Shown in pieces: positions 15,704 to 23,955 of a stretch of DNA of 32,041 nt. The notes under the pieces are model-generated. The model was not told the origin of the DNA, made no database searches, and saw only the letters and a list, made by a program, of their open reading frames with translations. Source of the stretch: an uncultured Pseudomonadota bacterium. Lineage in GTDB: Bacteria; Myxococcota_A; UBA796; SXON01. Position 1 is the stretch's first letter; every line of letters starts with the position of its first letter. The position numbers were made by a program, and so were the translations under genes. The stretch covers positions 1 to 32,041 of the forward strand of contig CAIQVJ010000072.1 of NCBI GenBank assembly GCA_903875225.1, given 5' to 3'.

Positions 15704-17008
15704 ATGCCAGCTCCGCCCACCATTCTCTGCGTCGACGACGAGTCGATTGTCTTGACGAGCCTGCGTGAGCAGTTCGAGGGCAACCCGATGGGCTACGAGG
15801 TGGAGGTCGCAGAGGATGCCGTGGAGGCGCTGGAGATCCTCGACGCGCTGCGCGCGGATGGCGTCGACGTCCCCGTCGTGATCAGCGACCACATCATGCC
15901 GGGCATGAAGGGCGATGAGCTTCTGGTCCGCGTCCACAAGCTGCTCCCCGATACCCGAACGATCCTGCTCACCGGGCAGGCGGGTCTCGACGCGGTCGGT
16001 CGCGCAGTCAACGATGCCGGACTGTACCGGTACATCGCCAAGCCATGGAACCGCGGGGACCTGACGATGACGGTGCGCGAGGCTGTCCGGAGCTACCTCT
16101 CCGAGCGCCAGGTGCGCGAGCAGCAGGCGCGCCTCGTCGCCGCCCACGCTGCCGCGACGCGCTTCGTTCCCTACGAGTTCCTCTCCCTGCTCGGACGCCG
16201 GGAGCTGGCCGATGTCCGGCTCGGGGACTTCGCCGCCCAGTCCATCTCGGTCTACTACTCGGACATCCGCTCCTTCACGACGCTTGTCGAGGGCCACACT
16301 CCGGCGGAGAACCTGGCATGGATCAACGAGTACCTCGGTCACATGGAGGCTCCGATCCGACGCCACGGCGGTTTTGTCGAGGGGATCGCCGGGGATGCGA
16401 TCATGGCGTTGTTCGGCCCGGGGGCTGACGCTGTCGTGCGCGCGGCGATCGAGTCGATGGAGGCGCTCGCCGTGTACAACGAGGTCCGGGCGCGTCGGGG
16501 CGCCGCGCCCCTGCGCATCGGGATCGGAATGACCACGGGGGAATGCCTCATGGGCGTCATCGGCGGCGGGGACACGCTCAAGTGCAGCGTCATCGGGGAC
16601 TCGGCCAACCTCGCCGCCCGCGTCGAAGGGCTGACGCGGCATCTCGGCACGATGCTGATCACGGAGCAGACCCGCAACGCGCTCGCCGAGCCGAGCCGCT
16701 ACGCCCTGCGCCTCGTCGACCGCGTCCGGGTGAAGGGCCTCAGCGCGCCCACCACGCTGTACGAGCTCCTGGACGGTCTGCCCGAGGCCGAGCGGTCCCG
16801 AAAGCTGGCGACCGCCGACCGTCTCGCAGAGGCCCTCGCGCTCTTCCAGCGGGCCGATCTCCGGGGTGCGGCCTCGGTCCTCGATGAACTCGGTTCTCTC
16901 GATCCCCACGACACGGCCGTGGCCTGGCACCGGACCCGCGTCCGCGAGGCATCCCTGCACGGGTTGCCGAGCGACTGGGACGGGACCACCCGGCTGCACC
17001 TGAAATGA
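15704..17008 (+). CDS. Receiver domain-class III nucleotide cyclase
   Basis: The 434-residue protein has a receiver (residues 5-125: D11/D12, phospho-acceptor D62 in SDHIMPGMKG, K113), then a helical linker (125-165) and a class III cyclase domain (about 178-350). Both metal aspartates (D187 in YYSDIRSFT, D231 in AGDAIMALFG) and the transition-state pair N302/R306 are present, so it should be catalytically active. The two residues that normally select adenine (Lys and Asp) are Gly227 and Lys293 here, so cAMP cannot be assumed. A short helical tail follows. AAAGG at 15695-15699 precedes the ATG by four bases. The next receiver gene overlaps its stop or starts 14 bases after it. The neighbouring kinase and CNB proteins are the obvious receivers of its product. 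Confidence 0.93.
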   Translation: MPAPPTILCVDDESIVLTSLREQFEGNPMGYEVEVAEDAVEALEILDALRADGVDVPVVISDHIMPGMKGDELLVRVHKLLPDTRTILLTGQAGLDAVGRAVNDAGLYRYIAKPWNRGDLTMTVREAVRSYLSERQVREQQARLVAAHAAATRFVPYEFLSLLGRRELADVRLGDFAAQSISVYYSDIRSFTTLVEGHTPAENLAWINEYLGHMEAPIRRHGGFVEGIAGDAIMALFGPGADAVVRAAIESMEALAVYNEVRARRGAAPLRIGIGMTTGECLMGVIGGGDTLKCSVIGDSANLAARVEGLTRHLGTMLITEQTRNALAEPSRYALRLVDRVRVKGLSAPTTLYELLDGLPEAERSRKLATADRLAEALALFQRADLRGAASVLDELGSLDPHDTAVAWHRTRVREASLHGLPSDWDGTTRLHLK

Positions 17009-17022
17009 CCCGGAGCTCCTGC

Positions 17023-17415
17023 ATGACCGTGATCCTCCTCGTCGACGATGAGAAGTCCGTGCTCGACAGCCTGCGTGATCAGCTCGGCTCCCTGTTCCCG
17101 GAGGGGGTGGAGTGCGAGGCCGCGGAGAGCGCCGAGGAGGCGTGGGAGGTGCTCGAGGCGCTGAACAGCCAGGGCGTCCAGATCCTGGTCGTGGTCTCCG
17201 ACTGGCTCATGCCCGGACAGCGCGGCGACGAGTTCCTGGCGCGCGTCCGCGCGCGCTTCCCGCGGATCGGCCGGATCCTGCTCACCGGGCAGGCCGACCC
17301 CGGCGTGCTCGAGAGCGCCCGATCCGAGGGAATCGTCCACAGGATCCTGTCCAAGCCGTGGCGCCCGGACGATCTCCGGGCGGCGATCGAGCAGTCGATC
17401 CATGGGGACGAATAG
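17023..17415 (+). CDS. Stand-alone receiver domain protein
   Basis: A single receiver domain of 130 residues with no output domain: acidic pair D8-D9 in VDDEKS, phospho-acceptor Asp in VVSDWLMPG near residue 60, the Thr of LLTGQAD, and the Lys of LSKPW. It resembles the receiver of the cyclase just upstream (SDxxMPGxxGDE, ILLTGQA, KPW), so the two may have arisen by duplication. The ATG at 17023 has GGAG at 17012-17015 with 7-base spacing. An ATG at 17005 overlapping the cyclase stop (ATGA) is the alternative. It abuts the histidine kinase start. It may be a phosphate shuttle or sink between that kinase and the cyclase. Confidence 0.9.
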   Translation: MTVILLVDDEKSVLDSLRDQLGSLFPEGVECEAAESAEEAWEVLEALNSQGVQILVVVSDWLMPGQRGDEFLARVRARFPRIGRILLTGQADPGVLESARSEGIVHRILSKPWRPDDLRAAIEQSIHGDE

Positions 17416-19035
17416 ATGTCGGCGGGCCTGACCAGACTGCGGAGCGGCATCGAGCACTTGGGGGCCATAGCGGATCGACCGATCGACAGCGACGACGAGC
17501 GCCAGCGGCACCGGTTCATGTTGATCACCGGCGTCAGCATGAGCTTCGGGGGTCTGGTATGGGGAACGCTGACGTCCCTCGGGGGGCTGTACCTGCAGGG
17601 GCTCATTCCCTACGGCTACTCCGTGGTGACCGCCGCGAACTTCTTCGTGCTCTGGCGAACGAAGAATTTCCCGGCGGCGAGGACCGTGCAGGTGCTGATC
17701 AGCCTGATGCTGCCCTTCCTGTTCCAGTGGGTGCTCGGGGGCTTCGTGCCCAGCGGCGCGATGATGATCTGGGCCATGCTGGCGCTCGTCTGCGCCCTCT
17801 CGTTCGAGAGCAAGGGCTCCGCGGTCCGGTGGCTGTTCCTCTATCTGGCGCTGACTGCGTTCTCCGGGTTCATCGATCCCTCCCTCCACACACCGTCGAA
17901 GATGCAGGCCGGCGGCCTCGGGCCCTACGCGTTCGCGATCAACATCTCCACGGTCTCTGCGACGGTGTTCGGCCTGACGGTCTACTTCCTGCACCGGCGG
18001 GACATCGCGAACGCCGCGCTGAAGGAGAAGAACGAGGAGCTGGCGCGATCGCAGCAGGCGCTCGTGCAGTCCGAGAAGATGGCGGCGCTCGGCCAGCTTG
18101 TCGCCGGCGTGGCGCACGAGCTCAACACGCCGCTCGGGGCGATCGTGGCGTCAGTAGGGAACATCGCCACCTCGCTCGACCGCACGCTGGAGGAGCTTCC
18201 GGCGGTGCTCGCGGCGGCCTCTGAAGCCGATCTGGTCGGCGTACGGGCGTTGGTGGCGGAGGGGGCGAGCGCGTTGACGTTGACCTCGCGGGAGGAGCGA
18301 GCGCTCCGCACCCGGCTGGAGGGTGAGCTCGAGCAGGAGGCCGTCCCGAACGCCAGAAGCGTGGCGAGGGCCCTCGTCTCCATGGGTGGCATCGGAGATC
18401 TGGCCCCGCACCTGCCGCTGCTCCGTTCCGCAAGAGCCGAGCCCCTGCTCGGTGCGGTGGCGAGCCTGGCCTCGTTGCGACGCAACAGCGGCACCATCGG
18501 CACCGCGGCCGACCGGGCCGCCAAGATCGTGTTCGCGTTGAAGAGCTATGCGCATCCCGGCGCTGCGGGCGGTGAGCCCACCGAGGCCAGGCTCTCCGAC
18601 AACCTCGAGACCGTGCTCACGCTCTACCAGAACCAGATCAAGGGCGGCGTGCAGCTCGTCCGCACCTTCGAGGACCCGTGCACCGTGCTCGGGCGCCACG
18701 ACGAGCTCAACCAGGTGTGGACCAACCTCGTGCACAACGCGCTCCAGGCGATCCAGTATCGGGGGCGGATCGAGCTCCGCCTTGCCCGGGAGCCCGAGCG
18801 GGTCCTCCTGCAGGTCATCGACTCCGGACCGGGCATCCCCGCCGCGGTGCAGGGCCGCATCTTCGAGCCGTTCTACACGACGAAGGCCCAGGGGGAGGGT
18901 AGTGGGCTGGGGCTGTCGATCTCGAGAGAGATCATCGAGCGCCACCAGGGCACGATCGGGGTGGAGAGCCGGCCCGGTCGTACGGTTTTCACCGTGGCGC
19001 TGCCCACCACCCCGGGATCCCAGACGCGTGGGTGA
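17416..19035 (+). CDS. Membrane histidine kinase with five or six TM helices and long inter-box insert
   Basis: 539 residues. Residues about 33-192 hold five or six hydrophobic helices with short loops, a membrane sensor with no large periplasmic domain. A coiled coil (198-222) leads to the H-box GVAHELNTP (H234), then the ATPase: N-box NLVHNALQAI (N441), G1 DSGPGIP, F-box FEPFYTTK and G2 GEGSGLGLS. The stretch from H234 to N441 is about 207 residues, roughly twice the usual. The extra segment (about 255-350) is Ala-, Leu- and Glu-rich and helical. The ATG directly follows the receiver stop codon, so the genes are translationally linked. It is the likely phosphate source for the two neighbouring receivers. 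The sensed signal is unknown. Confidence 0.93.
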   Translation: MSAGLTRLRSGIEHLGAIADRPIDSDDERQRHRFMLITGVSMSFGGLVWGTLTSLGGLYLQGLIPYGYSVVTAANFFVLWRTKNFPAARTVQVLISLMLPFLFQWVLGGFVPSGAMMIWAMLALVCALSFESKGSAVRWLFLYLALTAFSGFIDPSLHTPSKMQAGGLGPYAFAINISTVSATVFGLTVYFLHRRDIANAALKEKNEELARSQQALVQSEKMAALGQLVAGVAHELNTPLGAIVASVGNIATSLDRTLEELPAVLAAASEADLVGVRALVAEGASALTLTSREERALRTRLEGELEQEAVPNARSVARALVSMGGIGDLAPHLPLLRSARAEPLLGAVASLASLRRNSGTIGTAADRAAKIVFALKSYAHPGAAGGEPTEARLSDNLETVLTLYQNQIKGGVQLVRTFEDPCTVLGRHDELNQVWTNLVHNALQAIQYRGRIELRLAREPERVLLQVIDSGPGIPAAVQGRIFEPFYTTKAQGEGSGLGLSISREIIERHQGTIGVESRPGRTVFTVALPTTPGSQTRG

Positions 19036-19110
19036 CCACGCTGCTTGACCTTTGGGGGGCGGGTAGGATGAACGGACGCATCCCGCCCCGACGTGCATTG
19101 CGGAGGCGCC

Positions 19111-19218
19111 TTGGACGTAGAGCTGCTCAGTACGTTTTTTCACATCGCGGAGAGTGGATCCATCCAGGGGGCCGCGCGAAAGCTGGGTGTCACCCGCGGG
19201 GCGGTTCGACGGAGCCCA
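19111..19218 (+). pseudogene. Remnant of a LysR-type regulator: N-terminal helix-turn-helix only
   Basis: From a TTG at 19111 the frame reads about 36 residues that match the start of a LysR-type regulator: LDVELLSTFFHIAESGSIQG then AARKLGVTRGAVRRS. GGAGG at 19102-19106 provides a ribosome binding site four bases upstream. After the recognition helix the sequence turns into Pro/Arg-rich translation with no family likeness in any of the three frames. The convergent DUF3160 gene ends 59 bases later. The rest of the gene appears to have been lost by deletion, leaving promoter, ribosome binding site and half a DNA-binding domain. The open frame continues to 19590 only as antisense of the neighbour. 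Confidence 0.65.
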
Positions 19219-19276
19219 GGGCCCCCGCGGCCGACGGGCTCGAAGATGCGGACGCTCCTGCAGGCCAGCCGACCCG

Positions 19277-21991
19277 TCACAGCCGTCCCAACTCCACCCC
19301 CCACTCGGGGACCACGGCGTCTGTCTCGGGAGAAAAGCGCAGGGCGCGCACGCCGCGCGTCACGCATTCGGCCAGCTCCTGATGCCCTGTCGCGTTCGAA
19401 ACGACGTGAACATCGGAGACCGTGCCGCCGTGGATGGACCACCCGAGGGATACCCGCCCGCGCAGTCCCGGGTCCATCTTCCAGCTCGCCTCTGCACACG
19501 CCCGGAACATCCCTTCGCGTCGCTGGACGACCTGCCCGATGGCCGCCTCGTCACCTTGCTTTACCCTCGCATGAACGAGGCCGAAGTTGACAGGGCCAGG
19601 AATGTCGAGCGTCAGGCTGGGATGATCCGCCCCGGACCCGGGATCGAACTGGTCGCCGTCGTCATCGACCAGCATCCGTCGCACGAGCGCGCCTGCCGGC
19701 ACCAGCCAGCCTTCTGTCCAGCCCTCCCGCGCCGGCTCCTTGCCTGCAGCCAGGCGCTGCTGCCACTCCAGGTCCGTCAGGCGCTCGGGCGCCGCCCACT
19801 CGTGGTAGCTGGAGACCGGGCCCGAGTAGGCCATCACGTCCGGCCCGTTGTTCACCACCACGACCAGGCGATCGACGGCGGCCGTCGCTACGAGCAGGTT
19901 CGCTCCTTCTGACGAGTGCACATCCGCGACGAGCGCGTCCGGGTCGAGCGCCTCGTCGGCGCCTCCGATGTAGAGCTTCGGGTACCAGCCCGTGTAGCCG
20001 GTCCAGGCGGGTGACCCTCCGCAGCCGCCTCCTGTGGCATCGTGGCGGTGTTCGACCATGACGTCCTTCAGGAACTGGACCGCCGAGGGTTGCAGGGGCC
20101 GCTGGTGTGCCTGGCTCGTCGCGATGCCCGCGAGCGTGTCCACGATGTCCGCGAAGCCGTTGAAGAACTCCCGGTCGGCGGTGAGCAACTGCACCTCGTC
20201 TCCCGTCCCCACGGTCGCCAGGGTGCCCACTGTCATGGCCATGCTCCGCGCGGCCGACGCGAGCGCTTGCCAGAACCCGGTGTTCGGCTCGACGTATCCC
20301 GCGGGGTAGGCACAGCTGATGCCCATCGTCTCGGGCTCCTTCACGTACAGGATCGTGTCGTGCCGTAGCTCCGCCCACGACGCGAGCTGCCCCTGCATCA
20401 CCCGCCGGCGCCACGCCGCCGTGCGCCCCACGCTGAACGTGGGCCCCGGTGGATCGACCGACAACGCCCGGAGTGCGAGCATCCACTGCCCGTACGCCGT
20501 CTGTTTCCAGAACGTCGGAGCGTTCGCCTCGACCGCGTCCCGCACGGCGAGGAGTTGCGTCGCGATGGGGAGCCCGTCCCGGCCGGGCTGCCCGTTGGTC
20601 GACTCGATGCGGTCCGCGAGCAGGCCGGCCGCAGCGTCGTCGTGCAGTACGGTGAACGCAACATCCAGGCCGCTCGGCAGCACCCGTTCGACGAGCTCCC
20701 CGTTCACCTGGATCCGGTCGTAGACGAGCTGGGAGGTGGCCCAACCATCGACCGTGAACCGCTGTCCGAGGAACGTGAAGCTGTGGGGCAACTCTCGCCG
20801 CTGGACCGCATCCGGCGCGGCGGCGTAGGGGTGCGACTGGATGAGCTGCGTGCCCGCCGTGATGTCCCGGATCCTCGTGCTCAGCGCGGACAACGCGGCA
20901 TCGTCCATGTCCCCGAGCTCTCCGACGCCGGCGGAGGTGCGCAGGGCCGCGAGGTCGGCGAAGGTCATCGAGTCCGGGGGCCCGACGAACGTCGCGACCA
21001 CACGGTCGATGCGGTCGAGCGCCGCGATCTGTCCGGACCGCTCCAGCAACTCCTGCAACACCAGGGCGGCGGCCAGCTCCCGCGGGCTGCTCTCGGGGCC
21101 TCCCACCCTCATGTCCTCGCGGCCAAGCCACACCATCGTGCGGAAGTAGCGTTTGAGCGCTTCGGACTCGGTGTAGTGCCCCCGCGGCTTGAACTGGGAG
21201 AAGTCCTCCTGTCGGGTGCGCCCGAAAAGATCGACATCGAACCTGCTCCCCGACGCGATGGCATCCAGGAGTCCCTGGATACGCGGCGCCTCTCCTGGCT
21301 CCGACATCGCGGGCGTACCGGCGAGCAGGGACTGGGCCACGGCGAGGAACACGTCGGCGTCGCCGAGGGAGCGCGACAGCGCAGGGTTGCCCCCGATCTC
21401 GCCCGCCACCGTCGGCACGGCACCCCGCATCCCGACGAGCACCTGCGCGAGCTGGGGGATCAGCGCGGCCACTTCGAGCTGTTTGAGCGAGTCGTCGAAC
21501 GATCGGTGCCACGCGTGCAGCACCGAGTCCGCGCTGATGAACACGGGCTGGTCAAGCTGGTAGACGTCGAGAAAGCTCGCAGCGAAGCTCGTGTCTGCGA
21601 GCCGCTCACTCACCACGAAGCCGTGGGAGCGCAGGGCCGCACGCTCGGCCGCGTCGAGGCCGGTATCGGTCGCGACGCCATGACGGTGGGGCTGGAGGAT
21701 CGTGTCCAGATAGCGCGCCTTCATCGGGTCGAACGGGAGGGCGACCTCCGGACCGGTGAGCGCCCGCAGATCCGACGGTCCCGACGACGTGTGCGTGGCG
21801 AGCGACGCCCTGAGGGCACTGTCGAACCCGAACACGTCGCCTTCCGACGCGGAGCCGGCATCCGCCGGCACCTCATCCGGCGCGACGGCAGCGGGCGGGG
21901 CGGGAACCGGCGCGTCGGGCACCCTGGGCACGTCCACCGGCCCAGCCCCGCACCCCCAGAACAGCACCAGCACCGGGGCGAGCATCGACAT
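19277..21991 (-). CDS. Exported DUF3160 protein with C-terminal AgmX/PglI-like domain
   Basis: The 904-residue protein has a short hydrophobic leader ending at Cys14 (VLFWGC), a possible but imperfect lipobox. A Pro/Ala-rich linker (18-50) follows, then residues about 60-790 of DUF3160 type: FISADSVLHAWHRSFDD, the PHSFTFLGQRFTVD segment, and the C-terminal YPKLYIGG and SYHEW motifs. The last 75 residues (CAEASWKMDPGLRGRVSLGW, then ECVTRGVRALRFSPE) match the TonB-like AgmX/PglI C-terminal domain of myxobacteria. DUF3160 has no known activity. It is likely a surface or periplasmic protein anchored by lipid. It lies 103 bases after the LptD-like gene on the same strand. TACGAG lies six bases before the ATG and no ribosome binding site is seen. 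Confidence 0.85.
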   Translation of the reverse strand: MSMLAPVLVLFWGCGAGPVDVPRVPDAPVPAPPAAVAPDEVPADAGSASEGDVFGFDSALRASLATHTSSGPSDLRALTGPEVALPFDPMKARYLDTILQPHRHGVATDTGLDAAERAALRSHGFVVSERLADTSFAASFLDVYQLDQPVFISADSVLHAWHRSFDDSLKQLEVAALIPQLAQVLVGMRGAVPTVAGEIGGNPALSRSLGDADVFLAVAQSLLAGTPAMSEPGEAPRIQGLLDAIASGSRFDVDLFGRTRQEDFSQFKPRGHYTESEALKRYFRTMVWLGREDMRVGGPESSPRELAAALVLQELLERSGQIAALDRIDRVVATFVGPPDSMTFADLAALRTSAGVGELGDMDDAALSALSTRIRDITAGTQLIQSHPYAAAPDAVQRRELPHSFTFLGQRFTVDGWATSQLVYDRIQVNGELVERVLPSGLDVAFTVLHDDAAAGLLADRIESTNGQPGRDGLPIATQLLAVRDAVEANAPTFWKQTAYGQWMLALRALSVDPPGPTFSVGRTAAWRRRVMQGQLASWAELRHDTILYVKEPETMGISCAYPAGYVEPNTGFWQALASAARSMAMTVGTLATVGTGDEVQLLTADREFFNGFADIVDTLAGIATSQAHQRPLQPSAVQFLKDVMVEHRHDATGGGCGGSPAWTGYTGWYPKLYIGGADEALDPDALVADVHSSEGANLLVATAAVDRLVVVVNNGPDVMAYSGPVSSYHEWAAPERLTDLEWQQRLAAGKEPAREGWTEGWLVPAGALVRRMLVDDDGDQFDPGSGADHPSLTLDIPGPVNFGLVHARVKQGDEAAIGQVVQRREGMFRACAEASWKMDPGLRGRVSLGWSIHGGTVSDVHVVSNATGHQELAECVTRGVRALRFSPETDAVVPEWGVELGRL

Positions 21992-22094
21992 CCGAAGCTC
22001 GTAACCCCGGGCTGCGGGCGATGGGGATCGCGCTGACGACCGTGCCGCTCGTAGAGGGGGTGTGCTCCGGCGGCGGCTGCGAGACGCCGGACCT

Positions 22095-23954
22095 CTACCT
22101 CCGCACCTCGGCCCTCAACCCGAGGTCCGGAAAATCCCGATCGGGAGAGAGCGCGGCCGTGACGAGCAGGCGCGTGCAGCCGTCGTCGTAGCCCGCGAGC
22201 AGGCGGGAGCTCCACATCGGGCTCCCGGTACCCAGCGGGGTGCTCAGCGAGCCGCCGACGCGGAAGCGCGAGAGGTGGAGATCGGCCGATCCCCAGGCGA
22301 TCAGCTGGTCGTCCGCCGTGCGGTGCAGCCCGCCGACCGAGACCGAGACCGGCTGGGTCAAGAGCCCGATCTCGCCGCCCTGCTGCCGGCGTCCTGCACG
22401 AAGCGCGAGGTGGACCGGGCCATCGAGGTCCAGCGTCGCGCGGCCCGTCCACCCCTGCTCGTCCTGCCCCACGTGACCGGAGCCGGTGAACAACCAGTCG
22501 CCCACGACCATGTCCGCGCGCGTGCCCGCGCCGACGAACGCGTTGCCGTCGACCTGCCCGAGCACCCCGTCCGGTCGCGCGGTGGCGTGCCCGGCGCTGA
22601 CCACGCCCGGCCAGAGCTGCAGCCTGCCCGTCCACATCGGGAGCTCCGCCGACGCGCTCCCCCGACCCAGCCCGACCAGGCCCTCGCCGGTGGTCCCGCG
22701 CGCGGCCCCGTCGACCGCACCCGAGAACCGCAGGGGGCCGCCGCTCCACGCGCCGCGCGCGTCCAGGCCCAGCTCACCGAGCGGAGCGAGGTCCGCGGCG
22801 TCCACACCCCAGCCGCCCACCGCCGCTCGCAAGGCGATCGCCGTGGCGCCCGACCCCACCTCCTTCCGGACCCTGGCCTCGATCTGCTCGATCGGACGCG
22901 TGAGCGCTCCCTCGGGCGAGGAGAGGGAGGTCGCCCGGTCGAGCGAGAGCCTGGCCGGTCCGAACCCGAGCACCGCGCGCTGCTCCTGGCGGGGGAGCCC
23001 GCGGGAGACCCAGTCCGAGCCGTAGTCTTCCGCGTAGGCCGTGTCGCTCGTCCAGTCCGCGTCCCAGGCGAGCCGCAGGTCGGGCGCCCCGCTGCCCGGT
23101 CGCTCGCCGCCCGGCGCGGCCCCGCCCGTGGCGACGACCCCGCCGCGGCTGGTGACGGCGCCGCGCACGGTCCCGGTGATGGGGTCGTAGCCCACGGCTC
23201 CCGAGCCGCTGCCGCCGAGCTGATCGACGCCGGGCGCAGGGCCCTTCGCGTCCAGCTCCAGCCGCCCGCCGCGGTCCTGACGCCACGCCGGGCCGCCTTT
23301 CACCCGCCAGCCGTCGAACCCGATCTGGCCATGGACGCTCGCCGAGAGCCCGGGCGTGCCGTACCCGACCTCGGGGATCAGCAGGTGGAAGCGGTCGGGA
23401 TCGAGCGGTACGCGAACGTGCGGCAGGGGCAGCACGGGCACGTCGAACAGCCGGACCGTGCCCCCGCTCACGAGCGCGAAGATCGCGTTCCCATCGGCGT
23501 CGTGCCCGATCTCTGCCGACCTCGCGGAGAGCGTGAGGGCCGTGGGCCTCCCGTCGTCGCAGGTGCAGGGCGCGTACCGCAGACCCTGGGCCGAGAGGCC
23601 GGCGGCAGAGGAGGTGGCGCTGTCCGCGGTCAGTTGGCCGGTCCCGGCCGAGGTGGAGAGCCCGGCCCACTCCACCGAAGGCGCGGGCGTGAGCGTGGCC
23701 GTGTCGAACTGCACGCGGGGCTCTGTTCCGCGCTGCATCCAGCCTGAGTAGAGCACCAGCCGGCGGCCCTCGGGCCCGTCGCTCAGCACGGCAGCGTCGG
23801 CCTCGGCGTGCACATCGCCGCTCTGGAAGGTGACCGTACCGGTAGAGGAGCAGGTGCGGTAGCCGGGCGTGGCCGAGCCGACGCAGGTGAATCCGGCGGC
23901 CTCGACCTCGACCGGCGCATGCTCCGCCACCCGCGCGGTCACGGGCTCTGCCAC
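22095..23954 (-). CDS. LptD/OstA-like outer-membrane protein, no visible signal peptide
   Basis: From the GTG at 23954 the product has 619 residues. Residues about 15-230 resemble the OstA/LptA-like jellyroll plus early barrel of LPS-assembly protein LptD: a Cys pair near 21-34, CTCDDGRPTALTLSARSAEI, then a FDVPVLPLPHVRVPLDPDRF stretch equivalent to the conserved PV-x-x-x-P segment. The rest is Gly-rich alternating polar/hydrophobic beta sequence, as in a barrel. It would insert lipopolysaccharide at the cell surface. Anomalies: no signal peptide follows the start, and the C-terminus lacks a terminal aromatic residue. The GTG lies one base beyond the EcsC-family stop codon, so translation is coupled. 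Upstream in-frame starts would read the neighbouring gene in the wrong frame. The similarity is distant; another barrel family is possible. Confidence 0.7.
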   Translation of the reverse strand: MAEPVTARVAEHAPVEVEAAGFTCVGSATPGYRTCSSTGTVTFQSGDVHAEADAAVLSDGPEGRRLVLYSGWMQRGTEPRVQFDTATLTPAPSVEWAGLSTSAGTGQLTADSATSSAAGLSAQGLRYAPCTCDDGRPTALTLSARSAEIGHDADGNAIFALVSGGTVRLFDVPVLPLPHVRVPLDPDRFHLLIPEVGYGTPGLSASVHGQIGFDGWRVKGGPAWRQDRGGRLELDAKGPAPGVDQLGGSGSGAVGYDPITGTVRGAVTSRGGVVATGGAAPGGERPGSGAPDLRLAWDADWTSDTAYAEDYGSDWVSRGLPRQEQRAVLGFGPARLSLDRATSLSSPEGALTRPIEQIEARVRKEVGSGATAIALRAAVGGWGVDAADLAPLGELGLDARGAWSGGPLRFSGAVDGAARGTTGEGLVGLGRGSASAELPMWTGRLQLWPGVVSAGHATARPDGVLGQVDGNAFVGAGTRADMVVGDWLFTGSGHVGQDEQGWTGRATLDLDGPVHLALRAGRRQQGGEIGLLTQPVSVSVGGLHRTADDQLIAWGSADLHLSRFRVGGSLSTPLGTGSPMWSSRLLAGYDDGCTRLLVTAALSPDRDFPDLGLRAEVRR

Positions 23955-23955
23955 G

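Noticed and set aside
19044..19069. TTGACC and TAGGAT as a sigma-70 promoter for the LysR remnant
   Set aside because: The 14-base spacer is too short for a normal promoter. It could be chance.
20555..23747. Two plus-strand frames of about 490 and 560 codons opposite the DUF3160 and LptD-like genes
   Set aside because: Antisense shadows with Arg/His/Gly-rich composition and no domains.
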